Assembly: GCF_001905005.1 (NCBI RefSeq)
Contig: NZ_LWKZ01000028.1
Location: 62,001 to 126,000 of the forward strand
Reading direction: 5' to 3'
DNA: 64,000 nucleotides
Origin: Streptomyces sp. CB02923
GTDB lineage: Bacteria > Actinomycetota > Actinomycetes > Streptomycetales > Streptomycetaceae
Shown: in pieces, positions 15,216-23,065 of the stretch
Position numbering within the stretch: the stretch's first letter is position 1
Layout of the letters: each line of letters opens with the position of its first letter
The notes under the pieces: generated by a model
What the model was told of the DNA's origin: nothing
What the model saw: the letters and a program-made list of their open reading frames with translations, nothing else
Databases searched by the model: none
Position numbers and translations under genes: made by a program

Positions 15216-17095
15216 GGCGGGTCCTCTCGGTACGGGACGGCAGCCCCGGAGGTGCCGGGGCTTCGGGTCGGGAGGCCGGGTGCGGCCAGGTCCGCGAGGC
15301 GGACCGGCTGGGCTATCGGGCGCCGGTCGGCCGTCTGGGGGTCGGGGAGGGCGTCCGGGCCGCACAGACCGGCCGCGTTGCGGGCGCAGATCCGGCCCTG
15401 GCAGGGGCCCAGGCCGACACGCGTGGCGAGCTTGAACGTGCACATGCCGTCCGCCGCCGCCCCGCCTCCGCCGTCCCCGGCCCGCTGCCCCACCGCCGTA
15501 CGCAGGACGCCGTACGGGACCTCCTCGCAGCGGCAGACGAGCGTGTCCTCGCCGAGCCAGGTGTGCCACCCGTCGCGTACGGGGTGGGCCTCGGCGAGCA
15601 GCCGGGCGAAGCGGCGGCCTGCGACGACCCGCCGCCGGGCGGCCAGCGCGCGCGTCACCACGTCGGCCGGGACGCGCTCAGCCACGCCGGACACCACGTC
15701 CGCCACGCCGGGCACCACGTCCGCCACGCCGGGCACCGCGTCCGCCGCGCCGGGCACCACGTCCGCCTCGCCGGGCCCCGCCCAGCGGGCCGCCGCCAGT
15801 CCCGCCAGTTCGCCTTCCGCCGCGGCGAGCGCCGCGCCGCCGATGCCGGTGGGCTCCCCCGCCGCGTACACGCCGGGTACGGAGGTCTGCTGCCAGGCGC
15901 CGACCGCGACCCAGGCGCCGTCGCGCAGCGTGCACCCGGCGGCGAGGGCGAGTTCCAGCTGCGGGGTGAAGCCGTGGCCGACGCAGACCGCGTCCACGCC
16001 CTCGACGCGGTGTCCGGTGCCGGGCACGATGCGCCAGTCGGGCGTGAGGCGGGCCACCGTCACCGCCTCGACGCGGTCCCGTCCGTGCGCGGCCACGACG
16101 GCCCGGCGGGTCCGGTACGGGACGCGGTGGCGGGCCAGTCCGGCCGCGTACGCGAGGAGTTCGGGCAGTTTGCCGTGTCCGTCGCGGAGCGCGGCCACCG
16201 GCGCGCGCAGCCAGGCGGCGGGCGATCCCGCCTCGTACACCCCGAGAACCCGCGCACCCACGGTGAGCAGCGACGACGCCACCGGCAGCAGGAACGGTCC
16301 GGTGCCGGAGACCACCACGCGGCGGCCGACCGCCGTCCGCTGGCCCTTGGCGAGGGCCTGGGCCGCGCCCGCCGTGACGACGCCCGGCAGGTCCCAGCCG
16401 GGGAACGGCAGGGCCCGGTCGTACGCGCCGGTGCACAGGACGAGCGCGGCGGCGCGCAGGGTGTGCGCCGTGCGGCCCGGGGCATCGGCGGGCCCTTGGA
16501 GGACGTGCACGGTCCACCCGGCGTCCGTACGGCCGGGCGGGGCCGCCTGGTGGCCGCCGCCCGGCTCCAGCGCCCAGACGGTGCATCCCGGCAGCCACTC
16601 GACGCGCGGGTGTTCCTGTACGGCACGGACCGCCGCGCCCCGCGCCGGCCCGTCCGGCGCCTGCCGGTGGAACTGTCCGCCCGGCCGTTCCCCGTCGTCC
16701 ACCAGCACCACCCGCGCCCCGGCACCGGCCGCCGCCAGCGCCGCCGCCATGCCAGCGGGCCCGGCCCCCACGACGACCACCGGCACCGCCGCGTCACGTG
16801 CCGCGGCCGTGGGCGCGCCCGCGGCGGGATCCGCCGGAAAGCGCGGCAGCCGCGCCCCCTCCTGGGTCTCGATGCGGTCGCCCTCCTCGACCACGCGGCG
16901 GCAGGCCCGTACGTCCGGTACGCCGTTGACGACCACCAGGCAGTCGTGGCAGACGCCGATGCCGCAGAAGAGGCCGCGCGGGCGGCCGCCGCGTGTGGTC
17001 CGCCAGGAGGCGCGTCCCGCGCCCAGCAGGACCGCGGCGGCCGTCTGGCCCGGCCGCGCCCGCCGTTCGGCGCCGTCCACCGTCACGCGGAGCAC
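15212..17095 (-). CDS. Fused 2Fe-2S / FAD-NAD(P) oxidoreductase subunit of D-hydroxyproline dehydrogenase
   Basis: 627 aa from GTG 17095, which has GGAGGAGG just upstream; GTG 17086 (overlapping the previous stop) is the alternative. The order of parts is: an N-terminal ferredoxin-like 2Fe-2S domain (cysteines in GLFCGIGVCHDCLVV and a further C in RACRR, about residues 45-80), a two-Rossmann FAD/NAD disulfide-reductase-like domain (VVVGAGPAGMAAALAAAG at about 120, CVGHGFTPQLELALAAGC further on), and a C-terminal BFD-like 2Fe-2S module (VCRCEEVPYG, and GPCQGRICARN). It corresponds to the LhpE and LhpF subunits of D-hydroxyproline dehydrogenase in one chain. An insert of four 7-residue repeats lies before the C-terminal module. 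Confidence 0.82.
   Translation of the reverse strand: MLRVTVDGAERRARPGQTAAAVLLGAGRASWRTTRGGRPRGLFCGIGVCHDCLVVVNGVPDVRACRRVVEEGDRIETQEGARLPRFPADPAAGAPTAAARDAAVPVVVVGAGPAGMAAALAAAGAGARVVLVDDGERPGGQFHRQAPDGPARGAAVRAVQEHPRVEWLPGCTVWALEPGGGHQAAPPGRTDAGWTVHVLQGPADAPGRTAHTLRAAALVLCTGAYDRALPFPGWDLPGVVTAGAAQALAKGQRTAVGRRVVVSGTGPFLLPVASSLLTVGARVLGVYEAGSPAAWLRAPVAALRDGHGKLPELLAYAAGLARHRVPYRTRRAVVAAHGRDRVEAVTVARLTPDWRIVPGTGHRVEGVDAVCVGHGFTPQLELALAAGCTLRDGAWVAVGAWQQTSVPGVYAAGEPTGIGGAALAAAEGELAGLAAARWAGPGEADVVPGAADAVPGVADVVPGVADVVSGVAERVPADVVTRALAARRRVVAGRRFARLLAEAHPVRDGWHTWLGEDTLVCRCEEVPYGVLRTAVGQRAGDGGGGAAADGMCTFKLATRVGLGPCQGRICARNAAGLCGPDALPDPQTADRRPIAQPVRLADLAAPGLPTRSPGTSGAAVPYREDPP
15681..15764. repeat. 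Four in-frame 21-bp tandem repeats inside the oxidoreductase gene
   Basis: Units at 15681, 15702, 15723 and 15744 each read GCC(A/G)CGCCGG(A/G)CACC(A/G)CGTCC, encoding about GVADVVP per unit on the minus strand (variants include GAADAVP). They form a flexible linker between the FAD domain and the C-terminal iron-sulfur module. Confidence 0.8.
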
Positions 17096-18348
17096 CGCGC
17101 CTCCTCCGCCAGCCCCGGCCGTGCCACCCGGTACGGCTCCGGATCGAGGCACGGGCGCTCGCCCGCGTAGAGCTGGGCGAGGAGTTCACCGGTCGCGGGT
17201 GCCAGCCCGATGCCCGCGCCCTCGTGCCCGGTCGCGTGCCACAGGCCCGGCAGGCGCGGGTCCGGGCCGATCACGGGGAGGTGGTCGGGGGTGTACGGGC
17301 GGAAGCCGCCGTACGCGCGGATCACCGGGACGTGGCCGAGCACCGGGAACAACGTCACCGCGTTACGGGCGAGTTCGCGCAGGACCGGGGTGCGGAAACG
17401 TTCCTCGAAACCGGCCCGCTCCCGGCTGGAACCGATGAGCACCGTGCCGCCCCGGGTCGCCTCGACGACCGTCGCGGTCCGCAGGCCCGCGCCGCCGCTG
17501 CCGACCGCGCCCACGTATCCGGCGTCGTACACCTTGTGCCGGACCGTGCCCGGCGGCAGCGGCGCGGTGACCAGCACCAGGCCCCGGCGCGGCCGGACGG
17601 GCAGCGGCGCGCCCGCCTCCCGCGCGAACCGGCCCGCCCACGGGCCGCACGCGTTGACGACCGCGCCGCACGGCAGCGTCCCGGCCGAGGTGTGCAGCGC
17701 CGTCACCCGCCCGTCCGCGCCGCGCCCGACGCCGAGCGCCCGCACTCCGGCCCGCAGCGTGCCGCCGCGCCGCCGTACGGCGTCGAGCAGCGCGGTGGCC
17801 GCCGCGACCGGCTGGATCTGGGCGTCCTGCGGGTAGTGGACGGCGGCGCGGACGTCCGGTGCCAGATGCGGTTCGTAGCCGTGTACGCCGTCCGGGCCGA
17901 CCTCGTGCGCGGTGACCCCGGCGGCCCGCTGGGCGGCGGCGAACCCGGCCAGCGCCCGCGCGCCCGGCTCCCCGCGGGCGACGACGAGGCCGCCCTTCGT
18001 CTCGTACTCGCACCGCTCGGCGAGCCCGCCGCGCCCGCGTTCCCCGGCCTCCAGTTCCGCGAGCAGCCGCGGCCAGCGGGCGGCCGAGGCGAGGGCCAGG
18101 ACCAGTTCGGGCCCCGGGGGCTTGTCGGAGACCAGGAGGTTGCCCTCGCCGTGTGCCGTCGTGCCGGAGGCGAGCGGCCCGCGGTCCACGACGGTGACCC
18201 GTATGCCGCGCCGGGTGAGCGCCTCGGCGCAGGCCGCGCCGATGATGCCGCTGCCGACGACGGCCACGTCGGGGTACGGGGGCCCGGCCGGACCGGACGG
18301 CCGCGGCCGCCGCGCCGCCTCACTCGCCTGGACGCGCCGGTATCGCAT
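17083..18348 (-). CDS. FAD-dependent D-hydroxyproline dehydrogenase (DAO family) catalytic subunit
   Basis: 421 aa, a D-amino-acid-oxidase-fold flavoprotein. The dinucleotide motif VAVVGSGIIGAACAEAL is near residue 28. The middle part contains the substrate domain, and the C-terminus has RPYTPDHLPVIGPDP and HATGHEGAGIGLAPATGELL, the FAD-closing segment. It should oxidise cis-4-hydroxy-D-proline to pyrroline-4-hydroxy-2-carboxylate, passing electrons to the fused 2Fe-2S/FAD protein encoded next. It is the first gene of the operon, read from the promoter at about 18.4 kb. A glycine/sarcosine-oxidase-like activity is an alternative the sequence alone does not exclude. Confidence 0.84.
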   Translation of the reverse strand: MRYRRVQASEAARRPRPSGPAGPPYPDVAVVGSGIIGAACAEALTRRGIRVTVVDRGPLASGTTAHGEGNLLVSDKPPGPELVLALASAARWPRLLAELEAGERGRGGLAERCEYETKGGLVVARGEPGARALAGFAAAQRAAGVTAHEVGPDGVHGYEPHLAPDVRAAVHYPQDAQIQPVAAATALLDAVRRRGGTLRAGVRALGVGRGADGRVTALHTSAGTLPCGAVVNACGPWAGRFAREAGAPLPVRPRRGLVLVTAPLPPGTVRHKVYDAGYVGAVGSGGAGLRTATVVEATRGGTVLIGSSRERAGFEERFRTPVLRELARNAVTLFPVLGHVPVIRAYGGFRPYTPDHLPVIGPDPRLPGLWHATGHEGAGIGLAPATGELLAQLYAGERPCLDPEPYRVARPGLAEEARCSA

Positions 18349-18396
18349 GAACCCGCACCACCCGTTCCGCGAAGGGACCCTCGTGAGAGCGCCGTG

Positions 18397-18425
18397 ACGT
18401 TATTGCCGCGTGCCGTCGAGGTCAA
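18397..18425 (-). promoter_or_regulatory. Likely promoter of the hydroxyproline operon
   Basis: On the minus strand TTGACC (18420-18425) is followed after exactly 17 bp by TAACGT (18397-18402), close to the HrdB consensus. It lies about 50 bp upstream of the dehydrogenase start. Confidence 0.6.
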
Positions 18426-18485
18426 CACCGCGTGCGGGCGGGCCGGTCGATGGCGGCCACGGCAGGCAGGTGGTGCAGTGGTGCC

Positions 18486-19907
18486 ATGAGCCCCGCGACG
18501 CCTCCGCCCTCGCCCTCCCCCGCCTCTCCCGACCCCTCCGCCACCGGTTCCCCGTCCGCCGCCGCGGGCACACCGGCCACGCACGGGCCCGCCCTGCGGG
18601 ACCGCGCCGTCGCGGCAGCCGTCGCCCAGGGGCTGGTCAGCGCCGCCGACCCCGTCGCGGGCCTGCTCGACATCGCCGGAATCCGCCGGTCCGCCGCCGA
18701 ACTGCGCGCCGCCTTCGCCGAGTTCACCGCCCCGGGCACACCGGTCCTGCACGCCTTCGCCGTCAAGGCCGCCTCCCTCGTCCCCGTACTGCGGCTGCTC
18801 GCGCAGGAAGGACTGGGGTGCGAGGTCGCCAGCCCCGGCGAACTGGCCCTGGCCCGCGCGGCCGGACTGCCGCCGGACCGTACCGTGCTGGACTCGCCCG
18901 CCAAGACCCACGCGGAGCTGCGCGAGGCGCTCGCCCTCGGCATCGCCGTCAACGCCGACAGCTTCGGGGAGCTGGCCCGCCTGGACGCCCTGACCGCCGC
19001 CGCACCGACCGCCTCGCCGCTGGGCCTGCGGGTCAACCCGCAGCTCGGCGGCGGCAGCATCGACGCGATGAGCACCGCCACCGGCATGTCGAAGTTCGGG
19101 GTGGCGCTGCGCGACCCCGACGCCCGCGAACGGGTCGTACAAGCCTTCCTGGACCGCCCGTGGCTGACCCGCCTGCACGCCCACGTCGGGTCGCAGGGCA
19201 TGCCGCTCGAACTGATGGCGGACAGCGCACGCGTCCTGTACGGGCTGGCCGAAGAGATCAACGAGCGGGCCGCGCGGGCCCAGGTCACCACCTTGGACAT
19301 CGGCGGCGGCCTGCCGGTGAACTTCGCGTCGGACGAGACGGCGCCGACGTACCGGCAGTACGCCCGGCTGCTGCACCGCACCGTGCCGGGGCTCTTCGAC
19401 GGCCGCTACGGGCTGGTCACCGAGTTCGGCCGCTCGCTGCTCGCCGAGCACGGCATGGTCCTGGCCCGCGTCGAGTACACCAAGTCCGCCGGCGGCCGGC
19501 GGATCGCGGTCACCCACGCGGGCGCGCAGGTCGCCACCCGCACGGTCTTCGCCCCGGACTCCTGGCCGGTACGGGTGGCCGCCTACGACGCACAGGGCCG
19601 CCCCGGGACCGGCGCGGCGGCCGCCCAGGACGTGGCCGGGCCGTGCTGCTTCGCGGGCGACCTGGTCGCCCGGAACCGGACACTGCCGCTCCTGGAACCG
19701 GGCGACCACGTCGCCCTCCTGGACACCGGCGCGTACTACTTCTCCACCCATTTCGCCTACAACTCGCTGCCGCGGCCCGGGGTGCACGGGTACGCGCCGG
19801 GCCCGGACGGCACCCTGCGCTGGGCGACCGTACGCGCCGCGCAGCGCGTGGACGAGCTGGTCGCCGAGAGCGGCGGCGCGTACACGGACGCCCTCACCCA
19901 GCTCTAA
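18486..19907 (+). CDS. Type III PLP-dependent decarboxylase (Orn/Lys/DAP decarboxylase family)
   Basis: 473 aa. The alanine-racemase-like barrel carries the PLP lysine in LHAFAVKAASLVPVL (about residue 97), HAHVGSQG for cofactor binding and TLDIGGGLPVNF. The C-terminal beta domain has DVAGPCCFAGDLVARN and VALLDTGAYYFSTHF, equivalent to the C-x-GD and GAY motifs of diaminopimelate and ornithine decarboxylases. The substrate cannot be told from sequence; it is not the standard lysA in context. The first 40 residues are a Pro/Ser/Ala-rich tail. An APC permease follows 29 bp downstream, so substrate import or product exchange is likely coupled. Confidence 0.8.
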   Translation: MSPATPPPSPSPASPDPSATGSPSAAAGTPATHGPALRDRAVAAAVAQGLVSAADPVAGLLDIAGIRRSAAELRAAFAEFTAPGTPVLHAFAVKAASLVPVLRLLAQEGLGCEVASPGELALARAAGLPPDRTVLDSPAKTHAELREALALGIAVNADSFGELARLDALTAAAPTASPLGLRVNPQLGGGSIDAMSTATGMSKFGVALRDPDARERVVQAFLDRPWLTRLHAHVGSQGMPLELMADSARVLYGLAEEINERAARAQVTTLDIGGGLPVNFASDETAPTYRQYARLLHRTVPGLFDGRYGLVTEFGRSLLAEHGMVLARVEYTKSAGGRRIAVTHAGAQVATRTVFAPDSWPVRVAAYDAQGRPGTGAAAAQDVAGPCCFAGDLVARNRTLPLLEPGDHVALLDTGAYYFSTHFAYNSLPRPGVHGYAPGPDGTLRWATVRAAQRVDELVAESGGAYTDALTQL

Positions 19908-19936
19908 AAATCTTCCCCGCCGGGCATGTCCGGCTC

Positions 19937-21289
19937 ATGCAGACCCCCGCCACGGACACCGCAGGGCCGACCGGCCCGCACCCCCCGCTGCGCCGCGCCA
20001 TCGGCCCGAAACTGCTGGTCCTGCTGGTGGTCGGGGACATCCTCGGCACCGGCGTGTACGCCGTCACCGGCAAGGTCGCGGGCAAGGTCGGCGGCGCCCT
20101 GTGGCTGCCCTTCGTGATCGGGTTCGGCATCGCCGCGCTGACCGCCGCCTCGTACGTGGAGCTGGTCGGCAAGTACCCGAAGGCGGCGGGCGCCGCGCTC
20201 TACACCCAGAAGGCGTTCCGGGTGCCGTTCCTGACCTTCCTCGTCGCCTTCATGGTGATGTGCTCGGGCCTGAGCTCGGCGAGCGCCGCGGCCCGTGCCT
20301 TCGGCGGCGACTACCTGCGCACCTTCGCCGACCTGCCGCCGACCCTGGTCGCGGTGGTGTTCGTGCTGGCGCTGGCCGCGCTGAACCTGCGCGGCGTGGC
20401 GGAGTCGGTGAAGGCGAACGTGGTGCTGACCGCCGTCGAGGTGTCCGGGCTGCTGATCATCATCGGGCTGGGGGTGGCCGCGGTCTGGACGGGCGGCGGG
20501 GAGCCGGCGCGGCTGGCCGAGCTCGACACCGGCGGTACCAGCTTCGCCGTGCTGACCGGCGTGCTGGGCGCCACCGGGCTCGCCTTCTTCGCCTTCGTCG
20601 GGTTCGAGGACTCGGTGAACATGGCGGAGGAGACCCGCGACCCCGGCCGCAATTTCCCGCGCGCGATCTTCCTCGGGGTGGGGATCACGGGCACCGTCTA
20701 CGTCCTGGTCGCCCTGGTCTCGTCGCTGCTGGTCGACCACCGGCGGCTCCAGGGGTCGTCGGCGCCGCTGCTGGAGGTGGTGCACGCGAGCGGCGCGACG
20801 TTCCCGCCGGAGGTGTTCGCGCTGATGGCGCTGTGCGCGGTCAGCAACTCCGCGCTGATCAACATGATGATGGCCTCCCGGCTGTGCTACGGGATGGCCA
20901 ACGAGCGCATCCTGCCGCGCGCCGTCGCCCGCGTCCTGCCGGTCCGGCGCACGCCCGTGGTCGGCATCGCCCTGACCACGGCGCTGGCCCTGGGTCTGGT
21001 CCTGACCGGCGAGATCGAGGGGCTCGGCGACACGACGGCCTTCCTGCTGCTGTGCGTCTTCGCGGTCGTCAACGTGGCGGTGCTGGTGCTGCGCCGCGAC
21101 CCGGTGCCGCACCGCCACTTCCGTACGCCCACCGCCCTCCCGGTGCTCGGCGCCGCCGGGGCCCTCGTGCTGGCCAGTCCGCTCGCCGACCGGGCCGTGG
21201 AGGTGTACGTACGGGCCGCCGTGCTGGTGGCGATCGGTGTCGTCCTGTGGGGCGTGAACCGGCTCGTGCTGCGCGCCCGGGGCGAGTGA
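19937..21289 (+). CDS. APC-family amino acid permease
   Basis: 450 aa with about 12 hydrophobic helices. It belongs to the amino acid/polyamine/organocation superfamily: the first helix has the broken GDILGTGVYAVTG segment and TM2-3 is followed by YVELVGKYPKAAGAALYTQ. The middle contains FFAFVGFEDSVNMAEETRDP, the conserved TM6-loop signature. It probably forms an operon with the upstream PLP decarboxylase and imports its amino acid or exchanges it for the amine. Specificity is unknown. Confidence 0.85.
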   Translation: MQTPATDTAGPTGPHPPLRRAIGPKLLVLLVVGDILGTGVYAVTGKVAGKVGGALWLPFVIGFGIAALTAASYVELVGKYPKAAGAALYTQKAFRVPFLTFLVAFMVMCSGLSSASAAARAFGGDYLRTFADLPPTLVAVVFVLALAALNLRGVAESVKANVVLTAVEVSGLLIIIGLGVAAVWTGGGEPARLAELDTGGTSFAVLTGVLGATGLAFFAFVGFEDSVNMAEETRDPGRNFPRAIFLGVGITGTVYVLVALVSSLLVDHRRLQGSSAPLLEVVHASGATFPPEVFALMALCAVSNSALINMMMASRLCYGMANERILPRAVARVLPVRRTPVVGIALTTALALGLVLTGEIEGLGDTTAFLLLCVFAVVNVAVLVLRRDPVPHRHFRTPTALPVLGAAGALVLASPLADRAVEVYVRAAVLVAIGVVLWGVNRLVLRARGE

Positions 21290-21299
21290 CTCCCGGCCG

Positions 21300-21884
21300 T
21301 CAGCCCCTCGCGGCCTTCGGCCGGGCCGCCTTCGCCCCTCCCGGGCGCGCGTCCTTGGCCGCGACGCCGGTCGTCAGGTAACCGCGTACGTCCCGGCCCG
21401 CGGGCCCGCCGCGTACGGCCGCCTCCGTACGGACCCACAGCAGCACGTCGTGGTCCCGCTCCCAGCGGCCCAGCCACAGCGCCTTGGCCCACAGTCCGAG
21501 ACCCGCCCCCGCCAGCAGCATCCCGCCGGCCGCGGGCAGCACGAACGAGGAGCCGAGCGCGGCCGGGAACGCCACGAGCAGCCACCAGCGGTGGGCGCGG
21601 CGCCAGGCCCGCAGCGTCACGGCGCGGTCCTGGAGGACGGCCGACTTCCCGGCCCGCGACGCCGCCTTCGCCAGGTGCGCGTACCGCTTGCGGCGCACCG
21701 CGAAGACCGCGTACGCCGCGATGATGAACAGCGCCGCACCGGCGTACACCCCGATCCGCCGCCCGGCCGGTGCGGGCACCAGCACACCGGCCCCGGCGGC
21801 CAGCACCCCCGGCCACCACAGCCACCCGGCCGGCGCCCGTACCAGCACCGCCACCCGCGCCAGCGCAACAGCCCCGCGACCCAC
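21300..21884 (-). CDS. Conserved membrane protein of unknown function
   Basis: 194 aa. It has two hydrophobic hairpins (about residues 15-65 and 100-130), a basic loop (AVRRKRYAHLAKAASRAG) and a Lys/Arg/Ala-rich cytoplasmic tail ending GGAKAARPKAARG. It is convergent with the permease and separated from it by only 10 bp. No family could be recognised beyond a small actinobacterial integral membrane protein. Confidence 0.65.
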   Translation of the reverse strand: MGRGAVALARVAVLVRAPAGWLWWPGVLAAGAGVLVPAPAGRRIGVYAGAALFIIAAYAVFAVRRKRYAHLAKAASRAGKSAVLQDRAVTLRAWRRAHRWWLLVAFPAALGSSFVLPAAGGMLLAGAGLGLWAKALWLGRWERDHDVLLWVRTEAAVRGGPAGRDVRGYLTTGVAAKDARPGGAKAARPKAARG

Positions 21885-22011
21885 GACAACCTCCTCGTCC
21901 GACGATCCGGCTACGGATCCACGTCACGGCGGCGGATGGTAGCCAGCCCGTCTGAGAATTCCGTGAGGCCGCAGCGGCGGAGGAGGGCGGGCCGGGAGGG
22001 GGCCCGGCGGC

Positions 22012-22923
22012 TCACTCCACGAACAGGCCCCGCTCCGCCGCCTTCGCGTCGAACTCCTCCAGCCGCGCCTGCGCGTCCGGCAGCGCGTCGCACATCGCCT
22101 CCAGCAGGACCCGGCCGAGCAGCATCGGCGCGCAGGCCGTGTCGAAGGCGAGGCCGGTGCCGACCGCGGCGGGCAGCAGCAGGTCGGTGTGGCGGGCGAC
22201 CGGCGCGAAGGCGCTGTCCGCGACGGTCACGACGGTCAGGCCGACGGCCCGCGCGTACTCCAGGGCGTCGACGACCTCGCGCGGGTGGCGCGGCAGCGCG
22301 AAACACAGCAGGGTGCTCGCGCCCGCCTGCTGCGCCGCGTCGATGCGGTCGGTGAGCATCGTGCCGCCCTCGTCGAGCAGCCGGACGTCCGGGTGGACCT
22401 TGCGGGCGAAGTACGCGAAGCCCGCGGCCTGCGCGGTCGCGGCGCGCAGGCCGAGGACCGGCAGGGGCCGGGAGGCCGCGAAGAGCCGGCCGGCCCGGAC
22501 CACCGGACCCGGGTCGGCCAGCACCGCCGCGAGGTGGCGCAGGTTGTCGATCTCGGCCTGTACGGCCTGCTGGTACTCGTTGTACGTCCCGGTGCCGCGC
22601 GCCGCCGGGGCGGGCGCGACCTCGCGCAGGTGCTTGCGCAGCGCCGGGTAGCCGTCGAAGCCGAGCGCGACCGCGAAGCGGGTCACGGACGGCTGGCTGA
22701 CCCCGGCCAGTTCGGCGAGTTCGACGCTGGAGAGGAAGGGCGCGTCACCGGCCCGGCGCACCATGCAGTGCGCGATGCGCCGCTGGGTCGGGGTGAGGCG
22801 GTGCCCCTCGAAGAGCTTCTGGAGGCGTGCCGCGGTGCCGGTGGCGGCGCCGGGTCCGGACGCCTCCGCCGCGTTCGCGTCCGCCGCCGTGCCGCCGCGG
22901 TCCTCGCCGCCGTCCCCGTTCAT
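22012..22923 (-). CDS. MurR/RpiR-family transcriptional regulator
   Basis: 303 aa. The N-terminal HTH_6 domain (about residues 35-110) contains FLSSVELAELAGVSQPSVTRFAVALGFDGYPALRKHL, the hallmark RpiR helix-turn-helix. The C-terminal SIS domain (about 130-270) has PLPVLGLRAATAQAAGFAYFARKV and TLLCFALPRHPREVVDAL. Such proteins sense a small molecule through the SIS fold, often a sugar phosphate but also other ligands. The lyase gene lies 142 bp upstream on the same strand. An 18-bp palindrome shared by the lyase and permease promoters is its probable operator, and a half-site TACAGTCGG lies upstream of this gene. Confidence 0.88.
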   Translation of the reverse strand: MNGDGGEDRGGTAADANAAEASGPGAATGTAARLQKLFEGHRLTPTQRRIAHCMVRRAGDAPFLSSVELAELAGVSQPSVTRFAVALGFDGYPALRKHLREVAPAPAARGTGTYNEYQQAVQAEIDNLRHLAAVLADPGPVVRAGRLFAASRPLPVLGLRAATAQAAGFAYFARKVHPDVRLLDEGGTMLTDRIDAAQQAGASTLLCFALPRHPREVVDALEYARAVGLTVVTVADSAFAPVARHTDLLLPAAVGTGLAFDTACAPMLLGRVLLEAMCDALPDAQARLEEFDAKAAERGLFVE

Positions 22924-23065
22924 CGCTGCCTCCCGGCCGTTGTTCCCGGCCGTGCTCCCGGCCTTCGTGTCGTTCCTGCCCGTGCGGGGCGGCGCACCGC
23001 GTGCGTCCGTCCCGCCGCCCGACTGTACGTAATCGGGGCGCGCTCCCCGTCCCTTTCTTCCCGCT

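Noticed and set aside
14307..17438. 1043-aa plus-strand open frame over the hydroxyproline operon
   Set aside because: Low-complexity Arg/Ser/Pro translation antisense to enzymes with complete motifs.
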